NCBI RefSeq assembly: GCF_002086695.1
Contig: NZ_MVIH01000019.1
Span: 23,682-87,681 of the forward strand
Direction: 5' to 3'
Origin: Mycolicibacterium rhodesiae
GTDB lineage: Bacteria > Actinomycetota > Actinomycetes > Mycobacteriales > Mycobacteriaceae
Length of the DNA stretch: 64,000 nt
The first letter of the stretch is position 1, and each line of letters opens with the position of its first letter. The translations under genes and the position numbers were made by a program. Below are positions 8,953 through 17,583 of the stretch, in pieces. Under the pieces are notes generated by a model. The model was given only the letters and a program-made list of their open reading frames with translations, did no database searches and was not told the DNA's origin.

Positions 8953-9363
8953 ATGGCAACTGAACTGAGTCAAGAGGTGCGCGATCGGCTTGTCGGCGAC
9001 AACTTCGGCTGGTTGACCACAGTCGCCAAATCCGGTCAGCCGGTGCCCAAGTTGGTGTGGTTTTACTTCGACGGCACCGACATCCTGGTCTACACCGCGC
9101 CCGGCTCGGCCAAGGTCCGCCACATCGGCTCGCACCCGCGGGTCAGCCTGAATCTGGACTCCAGCGGCGATGGCGGCGGCATCATCGTCGTGGGTGGTCC
9201 CGCCACCGTGGACAGTGAGGATGCCGACCCGCGGGACGACGCGGCGTTCTGGGCGAAATACGGTGCGCTGTCGGATCAAGCCGGGTTGACCGACACGATG
9301 GGCGACTACAACCTGCGGCTGCGGATCAGCATCGACAAGGTGTGGACGACGCCGACGGAGTGA
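8953..9363 (+). CDS. PPOX-class (flavin/F420-binding split-barrel) protein, Rv3369-like
   Basis: 136 residues from ATG 8953; the open frame continues ten codons upstream into the nitroreductase promoter but the start MATELSQEVRDRL fits the family. The sequence GWLTTVAKSGQPVPKLVWF then SAKVRHIGSHPRVSLNLD is the split beta-barrel of pyridoxamine-phosphate-oxidase-like proteins. Mycobacterial relatives bind F420 or heme. The divergent nitroreductase may supply or use the same flavin chemistry; this is inference. Confidence 0.88.
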   Translation: MATELSQEVRDRLVGDNFGWLTTVAKSGQPVPKLVWFYFDGTDILVYTAPGSAKVRHIGSHPRVSLNLDSSGDGGGIIVVGGPATVDSEDADPRDDAAFWAKYGALSDQAGLTDTMGDYNLRLRISIDKVWTTPTE

Positions 9364-9460
9364 TGCTGGAAGCCTAGCGGCGCAACGCTTTCCACAGTTC
9401 CGCGTTCATCCACAGGCCAGTCCTGGCGCCGGGCTTTTGTCAGCGGGCCGGCGTAATGTA

Positions 9461-9476
9461 TCGAACATGAGTTCGA
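9461..9476. promoter_or_regulatory. LexA (SOS) box, perfect palindrome
   Basis: TCGAACATGAGTTCGA is a perfect match to the mycobacterial SOS consensus TCGAAC-N4-GTTCGA. Its central N4 contains the ATG start (9467) of the HNH gene. A -10-like TAATGT lies at 9454-9459, seven bases before that ATG, which suggests a leaderless transcript that LexA would block at both promoter and start codon. Confidence 0.88.
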
Positions 9477-10750
9477 TCATTGCGGCGTTGGATGCGCTCG
9501 ACGCTGCTGTCGAACTGTTGGGTGCCGCCGATATCGAGGAATTGCCCGCCCCGCAACGCTTTACCGCTCTGGAACGGCTGGAAAGTGCGGTCCGTCGCCA
9601 GGCCGCGATATCCCACGAGCAGATCACCCACCTGGAACGGTACGAGGGCTGCCCACCGATCCCGATCGTGGTGGCGGACGTCTTGCGAATCAGCCGGGCG
9701 GCCGCCAAACGCCGAGTCCGTGATGCGGAGCAGCTGACACCCCGGATCACGTTGACCGGTGAGGTGCTCTCGCCGCTGTTACCGGCAACAGGCAAGGCCT
9801 GGGAGGCCGGCCTTCTCGATGGTGAGCATGTGCGGGTGATTCAGAAGTTCTTCCGCGATCTGCCCGATCATGTCGGGCCGGTCGAGATCGAGAAGGCTGA
9901 ACGCACCCTGGCCGAACACGCCCAGACCATGCGCCCCGACCAACTGGAGAAGATCGCCGATCGGCTGGCCGTCCACCTCAACCCCGACGGCAAGTACTCC
10001 GAAGAAGACCGCGCCCGCAAGCGTGGCTTCCAATGGTGCGGCGGCCAACGCCCCGACGGCATGAGCGTCGGAAAGTTGGTGGCTGATCCGGAGCTACGGT
10101 CGATGCTGGATGCCTGGATGGCGAAGTTCGCCGCCCCCCAACCCGATGATCTCCGTAGCCACGCCCAACGCCAACACGACGCGTTGGCCGAGCTGGTACG
10201 CGGCCGGCTCGGTGACCCGAAACTCGGCCAGCACAACGGACTCCCGGTCACGATGATCGTCACCACCACCCTGCAAGACCTACAGGCCGGCGCCGGCCAC
10301 GCCGTCACCGCCGGTGGCACCCTGATCCCGATCACCGACCTCATCCGGATGGCCACCCCCGCCAACCACTACCTCGCCGTCTTCGACGGCGTCACCGGAC
10401 AATCACTCTGGCTGGGTCGCAGCAAGCGCCTGGCCTCCGCCGACCAGCGCATCATGTTGCTGGCCAAATACCGCGGCTGCACCGCACCCGGATGCACCGC
10501 CAACGGCTACACCAGCCAAGTCCACCACGCCGCCACAGACTGGAAGAACGGCGGCAACACCGACATCGACGACCTCACCCTGGCTTGCAAATGCGACAAC
10601 CTCCTGGTCGAAAACGACGGCTGGACCACCCACCAACTCCCAGACGGCCACACCCACTGGACCCCACCACCCGATGTACCCCTGCGCGGCGGCACCAACG
10701 ACTACCACCACCCAGAACGTTTCCTGCCGAAAGACGACGAAAAGGACTAG
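9467..10750 (+). CDS. DUF222 / HNH endonuclease of the 13E12 repeat family
   Basis: About 427 residues from ATG 9467. The N-terminal and central parts are the helical DUF222 domain and the C-terminal 80 residues hold an HNH nuclease core (YRGCTAPGCTANGYTSQVHH, then GGNTDIDDLTLACKCDN). This is the architecture of the REP13E12 proteins of mycobacteria, several of which are LexA-controlled in M. tuberculosis. An alternative TTG lies at 9437, but the SOS box and -10 element argue for 9467. It converges on dnaE2 with one base between the stop codons. These genes are multicopy and often associated with mobile DNA; the biological role is not settled. Confidence 0.88.
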   Translation: MSSIIAALDALDAAVELLGAADIEELPAPQRFTALERLESAVRRQAAISHEQITHLERYEGCPPIPIVVADVLRISRAAAKRRVRDAEQLTPRITLTGEVLSPLLPATGKAWEAGLLDGEHVRVIQKFFRDLPDHVGPVEIEKAERTLAEHAQTMRPDQLEKIADRLAVHLNPDGKYSEEDRARKRGFQWCGGQRPDGMSVGKLVADPELRSMLDAWMAKFAAPQPDDLRSHAQRQHDALAELVRGRLGDPKLGQHNGLPVTMIVTTTLQDLQAGAGHAVTAGGTLIPITDLIRMATPANHYLAVFDGVTGQSLWLGRSKRLASADQRIMLLAKYRGCTAPGCTANGYTSQVHHAATDWKNGGNTDIDDLTLACKCDNLLVENDGWTTHQLPDGHTHWTPPPDVPLRGGTNDYHHPERFLPKDDEKD

Positions 10751-10751
10751 G

Positions 10752-13700
10752 TCACCTGAAATCCCGCGAGCGCGAACTCACTTTCAGCGTGATGCGGCCC
10801 ATCCGCTCGGCCATCACGGTCACTGCCCCGGTGGCGTTCTGCACCTGCCCGCGGATCAGCAGCGCTGAAGCTGTCTGGGCAAGTTTGCGATGCCGGTTCC
10901 ACACCCCCGGCGTGCACAGCACGTTGACCATGCCGGTCTCGTCCTCGATGTTCATGAACGTCACGCCCTGGGCGGTCGCCGGCCGTTGCCGATGCGTCAC
11001 CGCACCGGCGATCAGCACCCGGCTGCCGTCCGGCACGTCCAACAGCCGGTCGGCGGTGACCACACCCATCGCGTCGAGGTCCTCGCGCAGGAACTGGGTG
11101 GGATAGCTATCCGGCGAGATGCCGGTGGCCCACACGTCGGAAGCGGCCAACTCCACCTCGGTCATGCCGGGCAACGCCGGAACGTGCGACGAGGAGCCGA
11201 CGCCGGGCAACCGGTCCGGGCGCTGGGACGCCGCCGCGCCGGCCGCCCACAACCCCTCCCGACGGGTGATCGCGAAACAGCCCAGCGCCCCCGCGGTGGC
11301 CAGCGCCTCGGTCTGCGGAACCGAAAGCTGCACCCGCCCAGTCAAATCCAGCAGCGAAGCGTACGGGCCACCGGCGTCACGCTCCTCGACGATCCGCTGG
11401 GCCAGCTCGTCACCGATGTGGCGCACGGCGCCCAATCCCAGCCGCACCTCCATCCCGGAGTTCTCCAGGGTGGGGTGCGCCAAGCTGGCATTGACGTCGG
11501 GACCGTGCACGGTCACCCCATGCCTGCGGGCGTCGGCGACCAGCGACTGCGGCGAATAGAAACCCATCGGCTGGGCACGCAGCAGCGCGGCGCAGAACGC
11601 CGCCGGGTGGTGCAGCTTGAACCACGAGGAGTAGTACACCAGCGAGGCGAAGCTCAGCGAATGACTCTCCGGGAAACCGAAATTGGCGAATGCTTCCAGC
11701 TTGTCGTAGATCCGGTCGGCCACCTCGTCGGTGATGCCGTGGCGCTGCGCCATCCCGGCATAGAACCTCTTTCGCAGCCGTCGCATCTTCTCGGTGGAAC
11801 GCTTGGAACCCATGGCCCGGCGCAGTTGGTCGGCCTCGGCGGCCGAGAATCCCGCGCAATCCACCGCCAGCTGCATGAGCTGTTCCTGGAACAGCGGCAC
11901 CCCCAACGTCTTTCGCAATGCAGGTTCCATCGACGGGTGATCGTAGGTGACTTCCTCAAGACCGTTGCGCCGTTTGATGTAGGGATGCACCGAGCCGCCC
12001 TGGATGGGTCCGGGACGGATCAGTGCCACCTCCACCACCAGGTCGTAGAACACCCGTGGCTTCAGCCGCGGAAGGGTGGCCATCTGGGCGCGCGACTCCA
12101 CCTGGAACACCCCGACGGAGTCCGCCTTCTGCAGCATCTCGTACACCGCGGGTTCGGACAGATCCAGGCGGGCCAGGTCGACCTCGATGCCTTTGTGCTC
12201 GGCCACCAGATCGATGCAGTAGTGCAACGCCGAGAGCATGCCAAGGCCCAACATGTCGAACTTCACCAATCCGATTGCGGCGCAGTCGTCCTTGTCCCAC
12301 TGCAGCACGCTGCGGTTCTCCATGCGCGCCCACTCCACCGGGCAGACGTCGGCGATCGGGCGGTCGCAGATCACCATGCCGCCGGAGTGGATGCCCATAT
12401 GCCGGGGCAGGTTCTTGATCTGGACCGCCAGGTCGACCACCGGCTCGGGGATCCCCTCGAGGTCAGCCGAGTCGGCCCCGGAGTGCCAGTGACTGATCTG
12501 CTTACTCCAGGCATCCTGCTGCCCCTGCGAAAAGCCGAGGGCCCGGGCCATGTCGCGCACCGCGCTCTTGCCCCGGTAGGTGATGACATTGGCCACCTGC
12601 GCGGCATAGTCACGTCCATAGCGGTCATAGACGTACTGGATGGCCTTCTCCCGAAGATCCGACTCGATGTCGATGTCGATGTCAGGTGGACCGTCGCGGG
12701 CCGGGGACAGGAACCGCTCGAAGAGCAGTTCGTTGGCGATCGGGTCGACGGCAGTGACTCCCAGTGCGTAACACACCGCGGAGTTCGCCGCCGATCCCCT
12801 TCCCTGACACAGGATGTCATTCTCCCGGCAGAACCGGGTGATGTCGTGTACCACCAGGAAGTAGCCCGGGAACTTCAACTCGGCGATGATGCCGAGTTCA
12901 CGTTCGAGCTGGGCGTAGGCCTCCGGAGCACCGGCGCGCGGCCCGTAGCGCCGCGCGGCGCCGACCATCACCAGCTCGCGCAACCAGCTGTCTTCGGTGT
13001 GCCCTTCGGGCACGTCGAACGGGGGCAGTTGCGGGGCGATCAACGCCAGTTCGAAAGCGCACTGTTCGCCGAGATCTGCTGCGGCGCTGACGACTTCGGG
13101 GTACTGGGCAAAAATCCGGGCCATCTCGTCGCCGGACCGTAGATGCGCACCGCCCAGCGGGGCCAGCCAGCCGGCGGCCTCGTCCAGCGACTGGCGTGCC
13201 CGGATCGCCCCCATCGCCATGGCGAGCCTGCCGCGGCTCGGTTCGGCGAAGTGCGCCCCGGTGGCGGCGACGACCCCAACCCCGAACCGGGGAGCCAGCG
13301 CGGCCAGCGCGGCATTGCGCTCGTCGTCGAACGGATCGCCATGGCTGCTGAGCTCGATGCTGACCCGGTCCCGGCCGAAGCGATCCACCAGGTCGGCCAG
13401 CGCTGCGGCCGCGGCCTCCGGCCCACCTTGGGAAAGCGCTTGCCGGACATGACCTTTACGGCAGCCGGTGAGAATGTGCCAATGCCCGCCTGCCGCCTCG
13501 GTGAGCGAGTCGTAGTCGTAGCGCGGTTTGCCCTTCTCGCCGCCGGCCAGATGCGCGGCAGACAACTGGCGAGACAGTCGACGGTAGCCTTCCGGTCCGC
13601 GGGCCAACACCAGAAGATGCGGGCCGGGCGGGTCGGGCACCTCGGTGCGGGCGGTATTGCTCAACGACAGTTCGGCGCCGAAGACGGTGCGCATGTCCAG

Positions 13701-14045
13701 TTCCTTCGCGGCCTCGGCGAAACGCACCACGCCGTAGAGACCGTCGTGGTCGGTCAGCGCGATGGCCCGCAAGTCCAACCGCGACGCCTCCTCCACAAGT
13801 TCCTCGGGAGTGCTGGCCCCGTCGAGGAAGCTGTAGGCCGAATGCGCATGCAGTTCGGCGTAGGGCACCGTCGAGCGCAGTGGACGATCGCCGATCGGTT
13901 CGTAGGGTTCCCGTCGACGTGACCACGCCGGACTGTCTCCGCCGTCGGCGTGCGGTTCGCCCAGCGACAGGCCGGGGCGGCGGGGCTTGCCGTTGAGCAC
14001 CCGCTCCATCTCTCCCCAACTGGGTGGCCCATTGAACCAGCGCAC
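10752..14045 (-). CDS. dnaE2: Error-prone DNA polymerase III alpha subunit DnaE2
   Basis: 1097 residues, the usual length for DnaE2 and shorter than replicative DnaE1. The N-terminal PHP domain begins at ELHAHSAYSFLDG and the palm has the catalytic acidic cluster PDIDIDIESD. The C-terminus ends in an OB-fold segment (INIEDETGMVNVLCTPGVW). DnaE2 works with ImuA' and ImuB in damage-induced mutagenesis. The GTG start follows a G-run directly after a -10-like TAGGCT (14057-14052), and a LexA box abuts that -10, so the transcript may be leaderless. The N-terminus RWFNGPPSWGEMERVLNGKP resembles the M. tuberculosis protein, supporting this start. Confidence 0.96.
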   Translation of the reverse strand: MRWFNGPPSWGEMERVLNGKPRRPGLSLGEPHADGGDSPAWSRRREPYEPIGDRPLRSTVPYAELHAHSAYSFLDGASTPEELVEEASRLDLRAIALTDHDGLYGVVRFAEAAKELDMRTVFGAELSLSNTARTEVPDPPGPHLLVLARGPEGYRRLSRQLSAAHLAGGEKGKPRYDYDSLTEAAGGHWHILTGCRKGHVRQALSQGGPEAAAAALADLVDRFGRDRVSIELSSHGDPFDDERNAALAALAPRFGVGVVAATGAHFAEPSRGRLAMAMGAIRARQSLDEAAGWLAPLGGAHLRSGDEMARIFAQYPEVVSAAADLGEQCAFELALIAPQLPPFDVPEGHTEDSWLRELVMVGAARRYGPRAGAPEAYAQLERELGIIAELKFPGYFLVVHDITRFCRENDILCQGRGSAANSAVCYALGVTAVDPIANELLFERFLSPARDGPPDIDIDIESDLREKAIQYVYDRYGRDYAAQVANVITYRGKSAVRDMARALGFSQGQQDAWSKQISHWHSGADSADLEGIPEPVVDLAVQIKNLPRHMGIHSGGMVICDRPIADVCPVEWARMENRSVLQWDKDDCAAIGLVKFDMLGLGMLSALHYCIDLVAEHKGIEVDLARLDLSEPAVYEMLQKADSVGVFQVESRAQMATLPRLKPRVFYDLVVEVALIRPGPIQGGSVHPYIKRRNGLEEVTYDHPSMEPALRKTLGVPLFQEQLMQLAVDCAGFSAAEADQLRRAMGSKRSTEKMRRLRKRFYAGMAQRHGITDEVADRIYDKLEAFANFGFPESHSLSFASLVYYSSWFKLHHPAAFCAALLRAQPMGFYSPQSLVADARRHGVTVHGPDVNASLAHPTLENSGMEVRLGLGAVRHIGDELAQRIVEERDAGGPYASLLDLTGRVQLSVPQTEALATAGALGCFAITRREGLWAAGAAASQRPDRLPGVGSSSHVPALPGMTEVELAASDVWATGISPDSYPTQFLREDLDAMGVVTADRLLDVPDGSRVLIAGAVTHRQRPATAQGVTFMNIEDETGMVNVLCTPGVWNRHRKLAQTASALLIRGQVQNATGAVTVMAERMGRITLKVSSRSRDFR

Positions 14046-14057
14046 CCCCCCAGCCTA

Positions 14058-14073
14058 TCGAACATCTGTTCTA
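14058..14073. promoter_or_regulatory. LexA (SOS) box between dnaE2 and helD
   Basis: TCGAACATCTGTTCTA matches the consensus TCGAAC-N4-GTTCGA at 11 of 12 specified bases. It directly adjoins the -10-like TAGGCT of dnaE2 on the minus strand and lies 51-60 bp before the helD start candidates on the plus strand, so LexA bound here could affect both divergent genes. Regulation of dnaE2 by LexA is established in mycobacteria; an effect on helD is inference. Confidence 0.85.
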
Positions 14074-14132
14074 TGTCCGAGTTGCTGGGAAAAGTAGACG
14101 AGGATGGAGGTCGATCCAAAGAAATGAGGGGC

Positions 14133-16334
14133 ATGACGACGCAGGCACACAACCATGAGCTGGAGTCCGAGCGCGATTATCTGGCCGATCTCTATGACCG
14201 GCTCGACGCCAAGCGCAGGCGCGTCAAAGCCCAGTACCGCGCAGCACTCGGCGGACCGATCGACGTCCAGGACGGCGGAACCCTGGTGGCCCGTGACGCC
14301 GAGGTGCGCGCCCTGGCGCAATCCGCGGCCCGGCTGGACGTCGCCGATCAGGGACTGTGCTTCGGGCGGCTGGACGCCCTGTCCGGCGAACGGCTCTACG
14401 TCGGCCGTCTCGGTCTCTTCGATGAGCACAACGACCACGAGCCGCTGCTGATCGACTGGCGGGCACCGGCCGCCCGCGCGTTCTACACCGCCACCGGCGC
14501 CAGCCCGGAGGGAATGCGTCGGCGCCGCCAGTTCCACTCGCTGGGGCGGCGGCTGATCGATTTCACCGACGAGGTGTTCGGCCGCCCCGACCCGAACGCC
14601 GGTGACGACAGCCCGTTCAGCAGTGACGCTGCACTGCTCGCGGCGGTCAACGCCCCCCGCGGTGAAGGTATGCGCGACATCGTGGCGACGATCCAGTCCG
14701 AACAGGACGAGATCATCCGGCTCGACCATCCGGGCGTCCTGGTCATCGAGGGCGGCCCCGGCACCGGCAAGACGGTGGTGGCGCTGCATCGGGTGGCGTA
14801 CCTCCTCTACACCCAACGGGCCCGGATCGAGCGGCACGGGGTCCTGGTCGTCGGCCCCAACGAGGCGTTCATGAACCACATCAGCCGGGTGCTTCCTTCC
14901 CTTGGCGAGTCGGAGGTGGTGTTCATGACGGTCGGCGACCTGCTTCCCGGACTGGACGTCACGGCCGAGGACGCTCCAGAGGTCGCCCGCATCAAGGGTT
15001 CTCGCGCGATGCTCGATGTGCTGGCGGCCGCGATCGCAGACCGCCAACGTGTGCCCGAGCACCCATTGGAGATCCCGCTCGGCGATGTCACGATGCAGAT
15101 CGCCGCCGACACCGCGGGGTGGGCCATCGACGAGGCACGCGCAAGCGGACTGCCGCACAACGCGGCACGTGCGGTGTTCCGAGACATCGTCACCTATGTA
15201 CTGACCGAGCGCGGGATCGCCCGGATCGGCCGCGGCTGGCTGACCCGCGACAATCGTGACGCCTGGGAGAAGGTGCGGGCGGACCTGCTCGCCGACCTCG
15301 AAGACAACGAAAAGTTCCTCGCGGCGCTCGACCAACTCTGGCCGGTCCTCGAGCCGCAAGATCTGCTGGCCGAGCTGTACGCCTCGCCCGAGCGGTTACG
15401 CGTCGCCGGCGCCGACCCGGCCCTGTGGCGGGAAGTCGGTGCAGCCTGGACGGTCTCGGACGTGCCGTTGCTCGACGAATTGGTCGACCTGCTGGGCCGC
15501 GACAAGGCCGCCGACGACGCCGCCGCACAGGCGCTCAAGGAAGAAACCGACTACGCCAGAGGCGTTTTGGAGAATATGGTCGCGCACGAGGATCTGATGG
15601 ACGACGAGGACCATCTGCTCGCGCAGGACTTGATCGACGCCGAGGAACTCGCCGAGCGCTTCACCGAACGCGACTACCGGGATCTCGCCGAACGTGCTGC
15701 CGCCGATCGGGACTGGACCTATCGACACGTCGTCGTCGACGAAGCCCAGGAGCTGTCCGAGATGGACTGGCGGGTATTGATGCGACGTTGCCCGAGCCGG
15801 TCCTTCACCGTGGTCGGCGATCTCGCACAGCGCCGATCGATGGCCGGAGCGACGTCATGGGCCGAGATGCTGGAACCGTACGTGCCCGGCCGGTGGGTAT
15901 ACCGGTCGCTGTCGGTCAACTACCGCACCCCCGCCGAGATCATGGCCGTCGCCGCCGCGGTGTTGGCCGATTTCGCGCCCGACGTCCAGCCCCCGGAATC
16001 GGTTCGCGCGTGCGGGGTGCGTCCCTGGTCCCGACGTGTCACCGCGGACGAGATGCCCGGCGCCATCGATGAATTCGTCGCGGCCGAGGCCGGTCGCGAG
16101 GGCACCAGCGTGGTGATCGGGCCGCCGGGCATGCCGGGTGCGGTCGCGCCGTCGGAGACCAAGGGCCTCGAGTTCGACGCGGTGCTGGTCGTCGAGCCTG
16201 ACCGCATCCTCGCCGACGGTCCGCGCGGCGCTGCCGAGCTCTACGTCGCGCTGACCCGAGCCACCCAGCGGCTGGGTGTGTTGCATACGGGCCCGCTGCC
16301 CCCGGCCTTGGCAGGACTTGCCGAAGCACCGTAA
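14133..16334 (+). CDS. helD: RNA polymerase recycling motor ATPase HelD
   Basis: About 733 residues, close to the roughly 736 of M. smegmatis HelD. The N-terminal coiled coil (ELESERDYLADLYDRLD) inserts into the RNAP secondary channel in known structures. UvrD-like motor motifs follow: Q/Walker A region VIEGGPGTGKTVVALHR, motif II HVVVDEAQELSEMDW, motif III TVVGDLAQR, motif V/VI near SETKGLEFDAVLVVEP and LYVALTRATQRL. HelD releases stalled RNA polymerase from DNA. ATG 14133 gives the best N-terminus; ATG 14124 and ATG 14073 are alternatives, the last overlapping the SOS box. It is divergent from dnaE2. Confidence 0.9.
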   Translation: MTTQAHNHELESERDYLADLYDRLDAKRRRVKAQYRAALGGPIDVQDGGTLVARDAEVRALAQSAARLDVADQGLCFGRLDALSGERLYVGRLGLFDEHNDHEPLLIDWRAPAARAFYTATGASPEGMRRRRQFHSLGRRLIDFTDEVFGRPDPNAGDDSPFSSDAALLAAVNAPRGEGMRDIVATIQSEQDEIIRLDHPGVLVIEGGPGTGKTVVALHRVAYLLYTQRARIERHGVLVVGPNEAFMNHISRVLPSLGESEVVFMTVGDLLPGLDVTAEDAPEVARIKGSRAMLDVLAAAIADRQRVPEHPLEIPLGDVTMQIAADTAGWAIDEARASGLPHNAARAVFRDIVTYVLTERGIARIGRGWLTRDNRDAWEKVRADLLADLEDNEKFLAALDQLWPVLEPQDLLAELYASPERLRVAGADPALWREVGAAWTVSDVPLLDELVDLLGRDKAADDAAAQALKEETDYARGVLENMVAHEDLMDDEDHLLAQDLIDAEELAERFTERDYRDLAERAAADRDWTYRHVVVDEAQELSEMDWRVLMRRCPSRSFTVVGDLAQRRSMAGATSWAEMLEPYVPGRWVYRSLSVNYRTPAEIMAVAAAVLADFAPDVQPPESVRACGVRPWSRRVTADEMPGAIDEFVAAEAGREGTSVVIGPPGMPGAVAPSETKGLEFDAVLVVEPDRILADGPRGAAELYVALTRATQRLGVLHTGPLPPALAGLAEAP

Positions 16335-16390
16335 ACGTACGCCGGGACACTGGTACGGCAATTGTTTCCGGGGACCACTCCATCGGGTTA

Positions 16391-16512
16391 CCGCAAATAA
16401 TCGTGCGGAAGTCCTACGCGGCTGGGAAGCTGATTCACGGCGGATTCCCAGCCGCGGGAATTGAAGCCGGCGAGCCTCGTCGGCGCCGCCCGATCGAGGG
16501 AGACACTCTCTG
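16391..16512 (+). promoter_or_regulatory. Structured 5' leader, copy 1
   Basis: A 122-bp segment before the first exported paralogue, closely repeated at 17464-17583 before the second. It holds three potential hairpins: CCGCA/TGCGG around AATAATCG; an 11-bp stem GCGGCTGGGAA/TTCCCAGCCGC; and GCCGGCGA/TCGTCGGC with one G-U pair. The last stem is a G-C pair at the same site in copy 2. It ends with GAGGGAG ten bases before the ATG. A cis-acting RNA or operator is inferred; I could not match it to a known riboswitch class. Confidence 0.6.
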
Positions 16513-17349
16513 ATGCAATTCGCCACCCCGAACCGTTCGCTGCGCGCGGTCGCCACGTTGACCACAGTCGGGGCGCTGGCTTTGACGCCCATCGCGCTCG
16601 CACCGTTCGAACTGCACAGCCCAGGTGTCTCGGCCCTCCCCGTCTCCAGCCAGGCGGTCCAGCTCACCGACGCCTGGTCGGATCTACTCACCAATACCGT
16701 CAGCAACACGGTCCAGCTCGCCGGGTTGTTCCTCGGCCTGAACAGCGGCTCCACACTGCCGAATCCGACGATTCCACTCGCTCCGGTCGCCACCCAGTTG
16801 GTGCTCAACCAGCTGATCTACGCCGTTCAACTGTTCACCGGCAACGGCGCCGACATCCCGGTTGAGATCGCCACCCATCTCGACAAGCTCGGCAACCTCG
16901 CTCAGGCCCTCGGCAACGACCTGCCGGGGATCGTCGGCGATCAGCTTCGGACACCGATCAAAGCGTTGGAGCTGGCTGTCGATTCCCTGACCACCAGCGG
17001 CAACGTGCTCCTTGCGCTGTTGGAGGCGCCCGCAGTGTTCCTTGACGTCGCCCTCAACAGCCAATACGGCCTGCTCGGTCTCGCCGGTCCGATCGCGGTA
17101 CCGATCATCGTCCGAAACTTCGTGGCCACGGCGCTCGAGACACCGCTGCCGACGATCACGTTGCCGTTCAAGAAGCCCGCCGCCGCGGCGACGCCGAAGC
17201 CCGTCGCGGCGGCCGCGGTATCCGACAAGGCGGATACCGCCTCCTCAGCCCGATCGAAGAGCAAGTCTCCGTCAGCCGGCAGCAAGCGCAAAGCGACACC
17301 GGCCAAGGCGGCCGCCAAGCCGGCCGGAGTCGGGCACGGCAAGCGTTAG
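16513..17349 (+). CDS. Exported protein of a tandem mycobacterial family, paralogue 1
   Basis: 278 residues, not a family I can name. A signal-peptide-like N-terminus (RAVATLTTVGALALTPIAL) is followed by VQLTDAWSDLL, an Ala/Leu-rich helical core, the conserved APAVFLDVALNSQYGLLGL segment and LPFKKPA. The last 65 residues are Ala/Lys/Ser-rich and basic, ending GHGKR. The same layout occurs in the next two genes, so these are tandem duplicates. The basic tail could bind acidic polymers such as cell-wall glycans or nucleic acid; that is inference. No catalytic motif was seen. A structured leader precedes it. Confidence 0.82.
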   Translation: MQFATPNRSLRAVATLTTVGALALTPIALAPFELHSPGVSALPVSSQAVQLTDAWSDLLTNTVSNTVQLAGLFLGLNSGSTLPNPTIPLAPVATQLVLNQLIYAVQLFTGNGADIPVEIATHLDKLGNLAQALGNDLPGIVGDQLRTPIKALELAVDSLTTSGNVLLALLEAPAVFLDVALNSQYGLLGLAGPIAVPIIVRNFVATALETPLPTITLPFKKPAAAATPKPVAAAAVSDKADTASSARSKSKSPSAGSKRKATPAKAAAKPAGVGHGKR

Positions 17350-17363
17350 GCGGTCCCGGGTTC

Positions 17364-17401
17364 GCACGCGGTCCAGCTCAGCGCGAAAAGCCACCGCGTG
17401 C
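17364..17401. terminator. Inverted repeat after paralogue 1
   Basis: GCACGCGGT (17364-17372) pairs perfectly with ACCGCGTGC (17393-17401) across a 20-base loop. It lies 15 bp after the stop codon and before leader copy 2, consistent with separate transcription of paralogue 1. No U-tract follows. Confidence 0.4.
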
Positions 17402-17463
17402 GCATCTGTTTACCCCGGGCGCGTGTTACAGCAAATGAATTCATAATCGGGGACGCAGAAGAT

Positions 17464-17583
17464 CCGCAAATAATGGTGCGGCGACCGGGAGCGACTGGGA
17501 AGCTACTCACAGCGGATTCCCAGGCCCGGGAAGAGAAGCCGGCGAGGCCTCGCCGGCACCGCTCTACAAGGGAGAACTCGCCG
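17464..17583 (+). promoter_or_regulatory. Structured 5' leader, copy 2
   Basis: A 120-bp near-copy of 16391-16512. CCGCAAATAAT-G-GTGCGG, CTGGGAAGCT...CGGATTCCCAG and GAAGCCGGCGAG are kept. The last hairpin is a perfect GCCGGCGAG/CTCGCCGGC here, where copy 1 has a G-U pair. In this copy the outer CCGGG/CCCGG may extend the central stem. It ends with AAGGGAG nine bases before the ATG of paralogue 2. Confidence 0.6.

Noticed and set aside
10890..13142. Plus-strand open frame of 750 codons opposite dnaE2
   Set aside because: Antisense to a fully conserved polymerase; high GC keeps this frame open. No family motifs.
16391..16512. c-di-AMP (ydaO) or cobalamin riboswitch before paralogue 1
   Set aside because: The conserved core sequences of those classes as I remember them are not present; only a loose similarity near the 3' end was seen.
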